From contig CAJOED010000012.1 of assembly GCA_905233335.1 (NCBI GenBank), positions 10,366-28,675 of the forward strand: a DNA stretch of 18,310 bases, written 5' to 3'. Positions 7,243-14,826 of this stretch are shown here, in pieces; position 1 is the first letter of the stretch; each line of letters opens with the position of its first letter. The translations under genes and the position numbers were made by a program. The notes beneath the pieces are model-generated. The model saw nothing but the letters and a program-made list of their open reading frames with translations. It did not search any database and had not been told where the DNA came from. The DNA comes from an uncultured Synergistales bacterium (GTDB lineage Bacteria > Synergistota > Synergistia > Synergistales > Aminobacteriaceae).

Positions 7243-9303
7243 ATGAAGAAAAACAAGAAAACATACAACACAAAAACTAACACGAAAAATTCACCCGAAA
7301 TTCTGCCGCTTGTGCCCGCGTGGGTGCTGATACCTTTATGGTGCATATCTCTCGCGCTCCCCAACCTGATATATTCGGGCGTAAAATTTTTTGACACCCT
7401 GCACATTCTCAAGTGGACGGTTACGGGAGTCCCTGTAGCAATCGCCGTATTCATTGCGGGAGTGAGGCTTGCGATTTATGGCCGTGAAAGGTTGACGTTC
7501 AAGATTGATATTTTCGGGATAATATGGGCGGTTATTCTTGCATATTGTGCATTACAGCCGCTATGGGTCGACATATTTTCACCGACGGGCTACGCGCTGG
7601 AAATGGTATGTTTCGTTACTGTATGGGCATTCTACGTTATCAGTGTGTCGTCGTTCCCTGACTGGGGATTACGTCCCGCACTCCTTCTCGCGAACATCAA
7701 CGGCGCAATCAACGTCATGTTTGCTGAGCTTCAGATTCGCGGCATGAATGACTTTCAGTTCCTTAGCGGCACATTCCTGGCTGACCTGCAGGAAATCAGC
7801 GACATCATTCTCCCGACTCCCGGAAACTACATCGGCAACACTGCACAGCAAAACATGTTCGGGCTATGGGTAGCAGTTGCGACTTTGGGAGCTGTGTATC
7901 TCTATGTGTACGACGCGTGGAAGGCAGCACCTGAAGAACGCGGCAAAAAGATATGGCTTCCCTCCGTATGTGTTGCGCTTGCGGTCGTGTTCTTGAAGTT
8001 TGCTGTTACTGAAGAGAGCGTCTTGCTGGGTGTTTTGGGTGCTTTGTGCATAGTTTCGGCGTTCGTATGTGCGTGGCGTTTCGGCAACAATGGCAGGACG
8101 TATTTTTCGGTGCTAATTCTCATTCTTGCCTGCATAAATCTCTGGGGTCTGCTGAACTCAACAAGCCGTTCTGCAACTCTCGCTCTTCTCGGCGGAGTAA
8201 TACTCATCTTCATTATCACCGTCAGCAAGTTCAACCGAAATTACTTCATGCGCTTCCTGGCCGTAATGTTTGTTCTGTGTGTCCTGATGTGGGCGGCAAA
8301 GTACGCTCCTCGTTCGGGAGGTATTGTCGACAAGACGGTAGAAATCATACAGCACGCGGAGAACGTCGGCAACCGTCGCGGAATATGGACGACTTCTGCC
8401 GCAATGTATCTTGAGCACCCTGAAGGTGTCGGCATCGGTCAGTTCAAGTGGCATTACCTTGAGGGACAGCGTTATGGTTTTGCACGTTTCCCGTACGACT
8501 GGTACAACTGGCAGTATACGCACTGGGCGCATAATGAGTTCCTGCAGTTTTTCTGTGAGGGCGGTACAATCGGCGGCATCATGTTATTGTTGATGTGGCT
8601 TGCGTGGTTTGTCCCTGCGATTTACGGACTGTTCAAGCGCGAACGTATGAGCATAAACATCAACGCTGTATGGGCATTTGCGCTGGTATCACTGATAACA
8701 TTCTGTGCGATTTTCACCCGTCCATTCCACCGAATCGAAAATATGGTATGGATTACGCTGGCTTTTGCTTTGTGCAACAGAGAGTTTTTCTCCGGCAAAT
8801 TCAGCTTTGACGTGCTGAAAATTACCCCCTTGCGTAAACTTGTCGGCGTTGCGTGCGTTGCGTCATCGATTGCGGGCTGTGTGTACATTTCGAGCGGCAT
8901 TTACGGAAATTATACCCTGCGTCAGGCAGTCTCAACACAAAATCAGGGCCTGCAGATGTACCTCCTCAATGAATCAGCGAAACATCCCATAGTGTATGAG
9001 GAAGCCCAGCGCAATTTGGGTCATCACTACCTGCACTTAGGCGAACAGACAGACGATCTTGAAGCACTCGTAAACGGTTTCAATATTCTATGGGCGCAAT
9101 TCAACCGGGAACCGCACTCTGAAGACATCGGGAGGCTTCTTGACTTGTGCCAGAGATACCAGATAGAAGAGGTGTTGCGCGAGCTGAAGAGTTACTTCAA
9201 GCCCGGTACGTATCATCTTGTGCGACGACCCCAGCAGGACTCCGGCGGAAATATGGTGAATGCCCTGATACTTGCGAACGGCCCCGGAGAAGATGCAGAG
9301 TAG
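7243..9303 (+). CDS. O-antigen ligase / PglL-type O-oligosaccharyltransferase
   Basis: The 686-residue protein has about a dozen membrane helices and the Wzy_C/O-ligase signature, so it should transfer lipid-linked glycan on the periplasmic face of the inner membrane. Visible family motifs are GNYIGNTAQQNMFG (194-207), NSTSRSATLAL with R309, NRRGIW (377-382), HPEGVGIGQFKWHY (392-405) and the large loop ending HWAHNEFLQFF with candidate catalytic H430. Residues about 545-686 are soluble and TPR-like. The GN..QQN motif resembles PglL/PilO protein ligases more than plain WaaL, and the operon context with pseudopilin genes agrees, but WaaL or Wzy activity remains possible. The ATG at 7243 has AGGAG at 7233-7237. 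The stop overlaps the gspJ start by 11 nt. Confidence 0.78.
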   Translation: MKKNKKTYNTKTNTKNSPEILPLVPAWVLIPLWCISLALPNLIYSGVKFFDTLHILKWTVTGVPVAIAVFIAGVRLAIYGRERLTFKIDIFGIIWAVILAYCALQPLWVDIFSPTGYALEMVCFVTVWAFYVISVSSFPDWGLRPALLLANINGAINVMFAELQIRGMNDFQFLSGTFLADLQEISDIILPTPGNYIGNTAQQNMFGLWVAVATLGAVYLYVYDAWKAAPEERGKKIWLPSVCVALAVVFLKFAVTEESVLLGVLGALCIVSAFVCAWRFGNNGRTYFSVLILILACINLWGLLNSTSRSATLALLGGVILIFIITVSKFNRNYFMRFLAVMFVLCVLMWAAKYAPRSGGIVDKTVEIIQHAENVGNRRGIWTTSAAMYLEHPEGVGIGQFKWHYLEGQRYGFARFPYDWYNWQYTHWAHNEFLQFFCEGGTIGGIMLLLMWLAWFVPAIYGLFKRERMSININAVWAFALVSLITFCAIFTRPFHRIENMVWITLAFALCNREFFSGKFSFDVLKITPLRKLVGVACVASSIAGCVYISSGIYGNYTLRQAVSTQNQGLQMYLLNESAKHPIVYEEAQRNLGHHYLHLGEQTDDLEALVNGFNILWAQFNREPHSEDIGRLLDLCQRYQIEEVLRELKSYFKPGTYHLVRRPQQDSGGNMVNALILANGPGEDAE

Positions 9304-9940
9304 AAGAGCGTTCACCCTGATAGAAATTCTTATTGCGGTGATGCTCACGGGAATGCTGATGACTTTTGCCCTCGCTCCCGTAGCTGTTACCGTGCGGCGT
9401 GTCGTCGAAACGCAAGAGGAGTATTCGGATCTTTCTGCTTTGTCCCGGACGATGAATTTTATTGCGCGCGATTTATCTTCTGCCATGAGAATGGCTCCGA
9501 ACGTGATAATGGTAGTAGATCATGAGGCTATGGGCGGTAATGATGACGACGCACTGTTAATCATGAGCACTTCACCGACCGCGCAGGGCTTATCATGCGG
9601 CACTCTGGTCTACAAAGTTGAAGAAGGTGGAATGATGCACAATAACATAATACCCGGCCTTTATCGGTGGATGTTTCCGGGAAAAATTCCGAACGGCATA
9701 AACGTAAACACTCTCAACGGGGAAGACGGACAGTTAGTTTTGCCCGGAGTAAATCTGTTCAGCGTTGAAGTGCCGCAAGGTTCTCACGAGGACGAGCGCA
9801 AGAAAGAATACAGCGGACAGTTGCCGGCGGGACTGTACATCAAGATAGGACGCAAGAAAAAAGATCCGTTCGGTCTTCCGACAATAGGACAGGAGAAAGA
9901 TAAACTTGATGAGCTTGAAAGCGTTATCGTGTTCCCGTAA
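9293..9940 (+). CDS. gspJ: Type II secretion pseudopilin GspJ-like
   Basis: This is a minor pseudopilin, thought to form the tip of the T2SS pseudopilus with GspI and GspK. The product is 215 residues from ATG 9293, chosen because it places a short basic leader (MQSRRA) directly before FTLIEILIAVMLTG; GGAGA lies just upstream. A TTG at 9272 would add seven residues. Processing by prepilin peptidase is expected between A6 and F7, leaving Glu at +5. Ala rather than the usual Gly is at -1. The rest is a soluble periplasmic domain with little recognisable motif, so the J assignment rests on size, position just before gspK and the leader. The start overlaps the O-ligase end. A 23-nt stretch near its 3' end recurs before gspK. 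Confidence 0.75.
   Translation: MQSRRAFTLIEILIAVMLTGMLMTFALAPVAVTVRRVVETQEEYSDLSALSRTMNFIARDLSSAMRMAPNVIMVVDHEAMGGNDDDALLIMSTSPTAQGLSCGTLVYKVEEGGMMHNNIIPGLYRWMFPGKIPNGINVNTLNGEDGQLVLPGVNLFSVEVPQGSHEDERKKEYSGQLPAGLYIKIGRKKKDPFGLPTIGQEKDKLDELESVIVFP
9876..9898 (+). repeat. 23-nt direct repeat, copy 1 (inside gspJ)
   Basis: These 23 bases, coding Leu-Pro-Thr-Ile-Gly-Gln-Glu-Lys of GspJ, are identical to 10099-10121 in the gspJ-gspK spacer. In the spacer copy the same bases supply the AGGAG ribosome-binding site of gspK. Confidence 0.95.
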
Positions 9941-9957
9941 CGTAGCGTTGGTGTTGT

Positions 9958-10037
9958 GCTTGGCCGTAAGAACAATTACGTATTGGGCGGGCGTTGTAAT
10001 GAGCGGTGAATCAGGAGAGAAAACAGAATGACGCTAA
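9958..10037 (+). repeat. gspJ-gspK spacer repeat, copy 1
   Basis: This runs from GCTTGGCCGTAAG (9958-9970) to AGGAG (10013-10017) and ATGACGCT (10028-10035). The same elements recur at 10068-10080, 10114-10118 and 10129-10136. The two end boxes are identical or nearly so, and the middles have diverged and differ in length by about nine bases. SD-to-ATG spacing is ten bases in both copies. Confidence 0.75.
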
Positions 10038-10132
10038 AAGCATTCGTCCCCGTAAGCACAGCGCGCGGCTTGGCCGTAAGGACGGGAAACTTTCAGTATT
10101 CCGACAATAGGACAGGAGAAAAAATAACATGA
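10028..10132 (+). other. Small ORF upstream of gspK (34 aa), doubtful
   Basis: ATG at 10028 follows AGGAG by ten bases and opens 34 codons (MTLKAFVPVS... ending TGEKIT). Its TGA overlaps the gspK ATG as ATGA (10129-10132), an arrangement that could couple translation into gspK. Its first codons mirror those of GspK (MTLKTF), so it is probably a duplicated gspK start that ran into spacer sequence. No family is recognised. Confidence 0.3.
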
Positions 10133-10138
10133 CGCTGA
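10068..10138 (+). repeat. gspJ-gspK spacer repeat, copy 2 with gspK start
   Basis: This second copy contains the 23-nt match to gspJ (10099-10121), the SD AGGAG (10114-10118) and the true gspK ATG at 10129. It appears to be a decayed tandem duplicate of the junction that includes the first codons of gspK. Confidence 0.75.
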
Positions 10139-11055
10139 AAACATTTCACAAAAGAAAGGCATTTGTCCTGGTGAGCGTATTGATGATGGGCGTACTGCTA
10201 ATCTCATGTGCTACGGCGTTCACGTGGTTTGTCCGTCAGCAGGTGAGGGGTGTCGGTCGTGAGCGCGTAAACCTTACAGCCCGGAGCATGGCACAAGTCC
10301 TGGCTTCTTCCGTCATGAGTGCGCTGTCTGCTGTGTCTACACGGGTGAATTACGACAGCCCGTCGCAAAGGTGGTACATGCCGTACGTGATACCGATTGA
10401 GGATTTAGGGATATGGGTTGTACATGTTACGCCGCTCGACGACAAAATACCTTTGGGAAATTTATTTCTGCCTGACGGGAACACATTACGCGGTGAGTTC
10501 AAAAACGTATGGCACGACATGTGGGAGAAAATTTTACCGTACAACACAGTAGAAGACCTCGTGCTTGACTTCCTCGACCGAAACACACGGCCAAGAGTCG
10601 GCAGCACAGAAAGAGACGACTTCATCAACCGTTCACCGTACGACATGTCAGAGCTGCTGATATTGAGCAACGATATTGATACGGGTATTCTTTACGGCAC
10701 GGGAGAACGTCGCGGCCTGATGGACTACTGCACTATATACAGCGACGGGAAAATCAACCTCAATGTTGCGCCGCTTCATGTGCTCGAAATTCTGCCGGGA
10801 CTTGACGCGGGAAGTATTGCCGAACGGCTCGTACAGGACAGAACAGAAAATCCCCTGGAGTCCATGAATGACTTGCAGAAAATACCCGGAGCAAGCGCAA
10901 AGACTTCTACACAGCTCACGAACATAGCAGGTTTCAAGAGCAGGTATTTCCAGATGAAGATAGAGAGCCTCACGGACGAGGGAGAAAGCGGAACATCATT
11001 CAATATCATATTTGACAGGACAACGAGAAAAATAGTCAGATGGGAGGAGTCATGA
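10129..11055 (+). CDS. gspK: Type II secretion pseudopilin GspK
   Basis: GspK is the large minor pseudopilin that caps the T2SS pseudopilus. The 308-residue size is normal for the family. The leader is MTLKTFHKRKA, then FVLVSVLMMGVLLISCATAF. As usual for GspK, the +5 Glu is absent. Ala at -1 (A11) is less usual. The family motif YSDGKINLNVAPLHVLEILPGL is visible at about 204-225. A helix-hairpin/SAM-like stretch follows with MNDLQKIPG. The ATG at 10129 has AGGAG at 10114-10118 and overlaps the TGA of a small upstream ORF. The gspK stop overlaps the gspL ATG (ATGA at 11052-11055), which indicates translational coupling. The spacer before it is repetitive. Confidence 0.9.
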   Translation: MTLKTFHKRKAFVLVSVLMMGVLLISCATAFTWFVRQQVRGVGRERVNLTARSMAQVLASSVMSALSAVSTRVNYDSPSQRWYMPYVIPIEDLGIWVVHVTPLDDKIPLGNLFLPDGNTLRGEFKNVWHDMWEKILPYNTVEDLVLDFLDRNTRPRVGSTERDDFINRSPYDMSELLILSNDIDTGILYGTGERRGLMDYCTIYSDGKINLNVAPLHVLEILPGLDAGSIAERLVQDRTENPLESMNDLQKIPGASAKTSTQLTNIAGFKSRYFQMKIESLTDEGESGTSFNIIFDRTTRKIVRWEES

Positions 11056-12326
11056 ACTTATTATCACGCCTGAAAGAAAGAGTAAACGAACGGCGGGGAG
11101 AAAATTTCAGTGATACGGAATTCCGCCGCATTATCGAGATCAAACAGACAGTACAGGACGAGGAAACCGGAGCAGAACAGGAAATCACCCGCAAGGCCGT
11201 AAAGATTATCACATCGGGAGAAGGGAGCCGCAAGAACATAATCACTCTCGTGCCGATGAAGTCATTATCGCTTGAAGACTTTGCGCTGCCATTCAGCAAC
11301 ACGACGAAAATACGCGAGGCATTAAGGCTTCAGGTTATGCCATTCAGCGCGGCGGGAGAACTCGAACTTTTCCCTGTTGTGCTCACAAAGACCGGGCGCG
11401 GTGTGAACGGTGTAGTTTGGTACGTTTCGCCGGAAGAACTTGAACTCCCATACGGCACAGAAGACGGCGGGAAAATTTGGCCTGCTCCTCTTCCGTTTAT
11501 CTCACGGCTGAAAGACTACAACGGCACGGGCGTAACTATGTGGATTGACGAGGAGAATATATGCTCTCTGTTGTGGCAGGAAAACAGGCCGGTGCTGTAC
11601 AGGTGGCGCAAGAATACGGGCGAGAGTTCAGAGTCTCACGAGCTGTCATGGTACGACTCATACTGCAAGGCACGGGAGCTTGAACGCGGCGGGACTTTTA
11701 CCGTGAATGTTTCGGGCGGCAATGATGACGATGAAGCAGACGAAGAATTTTCCGCGATCGTGAATGACAGCGTGAATGTGTGCTCGTGGATTTCCGACGT
11801 AAATCTCTCACGTTCGGCGTTGCAGGGTGCGAAAAATCTCGAACTCATCGTGAGATACCTCACACGGGCGGCATTATGGCTTCTCGTTCTCGGAGTAATC
11901 GCCCTTAGTGCGGAGTTATTACGGTGGAATCAGGTCAACGAACAGATACAGCAGGTCAGGACACGGAGCGAAAATTTTTACCGTCAGACATTCGACCCCG
12001 AACGCACCGGCAGAATCTCCAACCCCGTAACGCTTGCACGCGACAAGATAGCGGAATCTTCCGGCACACAGACAGAAGGACACCCGCTCGATGAAGTACT
12101 TGCGGACGTGGGGGATATATTCACCGTCGTGAGCAGCCGCGATATTACGCTCGATGTTGTGCGCTACAATGCTGACGGCCTCGACTGCACGGGAACAGGC
12201 CCCGACATGTCCACCATTCTGAATTTCCGTAAGGCTTGGGAGGACAGAGGCATTAATGCGCAGGTCAGCAATACACAGTTTGTGGCGGGCATAGGCTACA
12301 GGTTTGAATTGCGCGTGAGGTGGTAG
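11052..12326 (+). CDS. gspL: Type II secretion inner-membrane protein GspL
   Basis: GspL anchors the GspE ATPase to the inner membrane and pairs with GspM. The 424-residue product has a large cytoplasmic N-terminal region (1-270) with the length of the actin-like GspL cytodomain. A single membrane helix follows at about 272-291 (TRAALWLLVLGVIALSAELL). The periplasmic part has a coiled linker, the FYRQTFDPERTGRISNP segment (309-325) typical of GspL, and a ferredoxin-like C-terminus. I chose ATG 11052 for its ATGA overlap with the gspK stop and GGAGG at 11043-11047. ATG 11040 would add four residues and lies before that SD. Assignment rests on topology, the periplasmic motif and position between gspK and gspM. 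Confidence 0.85.
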   Translation: MNLLSRLKERVNERRGENFSDTEFRRIIEIKQTVQDEETGAEQEITRKAVKIITSGEGSRKNIITLVPMKSLSLEDFALPFSNTTKIREALRLQVMPFSAAGELELFPVVLTKTGRGVNGVVWYVSPEELELPYGTEDGGKIWPAPLPFISRLKDYNGTGVTMWIDEENICSLLWQENRPVLYRWRKNTGESSESHELSWYDSYCKARELERGGTFTVNVSGGNDDDEADEEFSAIVNDSVNVCSWISDVNLSRSALQGAKNLELIVRYLTRAALWLLVLGVIALSAELLRWNQVNEQIQQVRTRSENFYRQTFDPERTGRISNPVTLARDKIAESSGTQTEGHPLDEVLADVGDIFTVVSSRDITLDVVRYNADGLDCTGTGPDMSTILNFRKAWEDRGINAQVSNTQFVAGIGYRFELRVRW

Positions 12327-12329
12327 ATT

Positions 12330-12836
12330 ATGGCACTGAATTTTGATGCGGCTCTGAATAACGCAAGAAGTGTTTTGCGAGGTGAGGCTTCCGGTTCTGT
12401 GAAGTTTCTTGCGGCTGGGCTGTTAATGCTCGTGGTATGGGTCGGAGTTTCGGTCGTTCATGACTGGACAGCACAAGGCGTAAACACTCTGGCTTCACAG
12501 GAAGGAAGATACAGAACGTTACTGATACTTGCTGACGAATACAAAGCACTTGACCCGCAGAAAAAGAACAGCAACGCTAACCGTAATGTTGATGTAGCTT
12601 CTGTGTTTGCGCAAGTGTCCGAACGTATGGAGCTGGGGAGCCGGGTAAACAGGATTACGCCCGACGGACGCAACCAGTCAGTAGAGATTAACAGACTGTA
12701 CGCTGAAGAGTTTACGGACTTGCAGAAACAGTTAGCATCACGGGGAGTGAGATTTATTGCGGCGGAGATACGGGCACTTCCTGCAGGGAGTGAAAGACTA
12801 TTTACAGTTTCGGCGATAATAGGGCCGATAAATTAA
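12330..12836 (+). CDS. gspM: Type II secretion protein GspM-like
   Basis: The 168-residue protein has a short cytoplasmic N-terminus, one membrane helix at about 25-45 (KFLAAGLLMLVVWVGVSVV), a helical linker and a small periplasmic domain of about 80 residues. This is the GspM plan, with a ferredoxin-like domain that dimerises with GspL. Sequence motifs in GspM are weak, so identity relies mostly on topology, size and position three bases after gspL and before gspN. The C-terminal half (SRVNRITPDGRNQSVEINR to the end) fits the beta-alpha-beta pattern expected. No lesion is visible. Confidence 0.75.
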   Translation: MALNFDAALNNARSVLRGEASGSVKFLAAGLLMLVVWVGVSVVHDWTAQGVNTLASQEGRYRTLLILADEYKALDPQKKNSNANRNVDVASVFAQVSERMELGSRVNRITPDGRNQSVEINRLYAEEFTDLQKQLASRGVRFIAAEIRALPAGSERLFTVSAIIGPIN

Positions 12837-12839
12837 GAC

Positions 12840-13418
12840 ATGAAACGTACACTAATTAACATCATAAAAATATTACTGTTTGCCGTCGGTTTCGTCTGTG
12901 CTGTATGGGTATTCATGCCCTGGCGCGAGGCGGGAAAGTTCGCGATGTCGGTCGCTCATTCACAGCTTCAGTCTCGCGGCATGAGAGTGGGATACTCTGA
13001 TGTTTCGGGAGAAAATGACGGCTTCACGGTGCACAACCTGACACTAAGCGGCATGGCAAATATTTCGTTCAGTTCCGTAACGTTGAGGCCGAGAATTTTG
13101 GCGAGTATCTTGGGACTTGCTCCCGTATGCGATATATCGTTCAGGGGCGGCAGTGTACAGATAGGGCAGGTTATGAGCATCGGGGACGGCGGAGTACTCG
13201 TTACCGTCAACAGGAATGAAGCTATGCTTGAACAACTGCACACGAACGGAGATTTTTCGCTGAACGGCTATATGACGATTGACATGGGAACGAGGAAGAT
13301 AGGACGCGCGGACGCAAGGCTTGATGTCCCTGAACAGTTCGCGGCGAACATGGGAATGATGAGAAATTTTTTGCCGTTGGTACAGGAAGGCGGCAGGTGG
13401 TATTTGAGGCGGAAATAG
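12840..13418 (+). CDS. gspN: Type II secretion protein GspN-like
   Basis: The 192-residue protein has an N-terminal membrane anchor at about 7-26 (NIIKILLFAVGFVCAVWVF) followed by PWREAGKFAMS and a periplasmic domain rich in beta strands with alternating hydrophobic residues (VHNLTLSGMANISFSSVTLRP, FRGGSVQIGQV). This looks like the GspN/AsmA-like type found in T2SS operons. The position after gspM and before gspC supports it. It is shorter than typical proteobacterial GspN (about 250 residues), and the SD is poor, so translation may depend on coupling to gspM, whose stop is three bases upstream. The alternative is an unrelated accessory envelope protein. Confidence 0.6.
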   Translation: MKRTLINIIKILLFAVGFVCAVWVFMPWREAGKFAMSVAHSQLQSRGMRVGYSDVSGENDGFTVHNLTLSGMANISFSSVTLRPRILASILGLAPVCDISFRGGSVQIGQVMSIGDGGVLVTVNRNEAMLEQLHTNGDFSLNGYMTIDMGTRKIGRADARLDVPEQFAANMGMMRNFLPLVQEGGRWYLRRK

Positions 13419-13433
13419 CGGGGGTAAAAGATA

Positions 13434-14435
13434 ATGTTTGAGAAAATCAGAGACGTATTCACCAAAATAAAATTCACGAGAAAAAATAATATTGCTGACG
13501 ACAAAAAGAAAAATGATGCCGAGAACGGCGGAACTCTTTATGCGTTATGGCTGTTAGTTCTCCCATTGCTTGCGGGGTTTGTGCTTGGCCGTCTTGCAGG
13601 AGTGGGAATGGGTTATGCTCTCGACAAATTCGCGGGCACTGACGGCATGACGAACTCTGCTGTAACGGGAGCGCGTGAAACTACGAACGATGACGGCAAA
13701 CCTCGCGGGCTTGATGGGTTTCTCGTCGCTAATCCCTTCCACATTTCTCCGCAGAAACAGCCCGAAGCACCCGAACCGCCGAAAGTGTCAGAAGATGTTC
13801 CTCCTCCGCCTGAACCGCCGTCGACACTTGATGACGTAATTTTGCGCGGGACAATGCCGGGTATAGGAGCATGGATCGAGAACAAAGGAGCGTTGAACAT
13901 TCTGCTTGTCGGAAAGGAAATAGAGAAGTTCAAGCTGGCGAGTGTCAGCAAGAGTGATGCGGTATTCAGCAAGGGCAAACAGCGCGTAACGAAATACATA
14001 ACGTACGGCCCCGTTCCGCAGGCCAAGAAGGAAGAAGCTCCCAAACAGGCCGCCGCTCCCAAACCTGCCGCACCTGCTCCCGCTCCCGCACAGCCCGCCG
14101 GAAGTATCGTAGCAGCATCCGACGCTCAAGAAGGCCAAGTCCCAAGCGAAATAGTGAACAGCCTGGTACAAAATCCATTCGACGAACTCAAACGCATAAG
14201 GCTCCGTCCGAACGATAAAGCAGGAGGGCTTGAAGTACAATGGATACAGAATGAGAGCATCTTGAAGCGTCTTGGTGTGAAGCGCGGCGATGTCGTGAAG
14301 TCAGTGAACGGTATACCCTTTACGAACATGGGAGACATAGCGAACTCGATTAACTCACTCATGAACGCGGAACGTTTCGACGTTGAAGTTACACGCGGAG
14401 GAAAACCGACCGCCCTTCGTTACGTGGTACGATGA
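13434..14435 (+). CDS. gspC: Type II secretion connector GspC (HR and PDZ domains)
   Basis: GspC spans the periplasm and joins the inner-membrane platform to the GspD secretin. The 333 residues show a basic cytoplasmic N-terminus, one membrane helix at about 35-57, a homology region from about 98 to 192 that starts with NPF and includes VILRGTMPG and LNILLVGKEIEKFKL, an Ala/Pro/Lys-rich linker at about 196-224, and a C-terminal PDZ domain at 236-333. The PDZ part is characteristic: IVNSLVQNPFDELKRIRLRPN, NESILKRLGVKRGDVVKSVNGIPF. A second proline-rich stretch (about 108-130) interrupts the homology region after NPF, which is unusual. A G-run at 13420-13425 serves as SD for ATG 13434. gspI starts one base after its stop. 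Confidence 0.92.
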   Translation: MFEKIRDVFTKIKFTRKNNIADDKKKNDAENGGTLYALWLLVLPLLAGFVLGRLAGVGMGYALDKFAGTDGMTNSAVTGARETTNDDGKPRGLDGFLVANPFHISPQKQPEAPEPPKVSEDVPPPPEPPSTLDDVILRGTMPGIGAWIENKGALNILLVGKEIEKFKLASVSKSDAVFSKGKQRVTKYITYGPVPQAKKEEAPKQAAAPKPAAPAPAPAQPAGSIVAASDAQEGQVPSEIVNSLVQNPFDELKRIRLRPNDKAGGLEVQWIQNESILKRLGVKRGDVVKSVNGIPFTNMGDIANSINSLMNAERFDVEVTRGGKPTALRYVVR

Positions 14436-14436
14436 C

Positions 14437-14772
14437 ATGAAACACAAAGGCTTCACGTTGATGGAAGTGCTCGTTGCTGTAGCTGTTGCCGGATTGGTAA
14501 TAACGTCGGGTTTCAGGCTCATAGCGATGTCGTACAAGCTCATGGCAGAAGTCCAGGACGAACGAAAACTCATACAGGCGGCGCAAAATATCTGGCTTCG
14601 TTTCCGTGTTGAAGAAGATATGCCTGAAAGCGGGACTGACAGTGATAATAATATACAGTGGAGCACAGAAAAAGTTTCTGTTCAGGTTGACGAGGACTAT
14701 GAACTTACATTCAGGCGCGTAACTATAAGCATAGGAGAAGGACGCTCGACAGTTATATATGTTGCTGAATGA
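14437..14772 (+). CDS. gspI: Type II secretion pseudopilin GspI-like
   Basis: The 111-residue pseudopilin has a textbook leader: MKHKG then FTLMEVLVAVAVAGLVITSG, with Gly at -1 and Glu at +5 of the mature protein. GspI is thought to nucleate the pseudopilus tip with GspJ and GspK. The short length and M/I-E-V-L-V-A start fit GspI better than GspG or GspH, but the C-terminal domain gives no firm signature and GspH is an alternative. I chose ATG 14437, one base after the gspC stop, because it gives the short leader. An in-frame upstream ATG at 14383 would add 18 residues and lies inside gspC. There is no clear SD, so coupling to gspC is likely. Confidence 0.75.
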   Translation: MKHKGFTLMEVLVAVAVAGLVITSGFRLIAMSYKLMAEVQDERKLIQAAQNIWLRFRVEEDMPESGTDSDNNIQWSTEKVSVQVDEDYELTFRRVTISIGEGRSTVIYVAE

Positions 14773-14810
14773 ACTTTTTTTGTAGTATCATTTTGTTGTT
14801 AATAGGGGAC

Positions 14811-14815
14811 GGGAG
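14811..14815 (+). promoter_or_regulatory. Ribosome-binding site of gspD
   Basis: GGGAG lies 11 bases before the TTG at 14827. The 54-nt gap after gspI also has a T-rich run (14774-14781). TTGCTG (14762-14767) with TATCAT 18 bases on could act as a weak internal promoter, but this is marginal. Confidence 0.45.
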
Positions 14816-14826
14816 ATGTTGAGAAT

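Noticed and set aside
6990..7280. A plus-strand ORF of 96 codons across the repeats
   Set aside because: It runs through the repeats and into the O-ligase gene in a different frame, has no SD, and shows no family likeness beyond the gene-tail echoes.
13788..14240. Minus-strand ORFs opposite gspC
   Set aside because: Gly/Ser/Arg-rich composition results from reading the proline/alanine linker codons in reverse.
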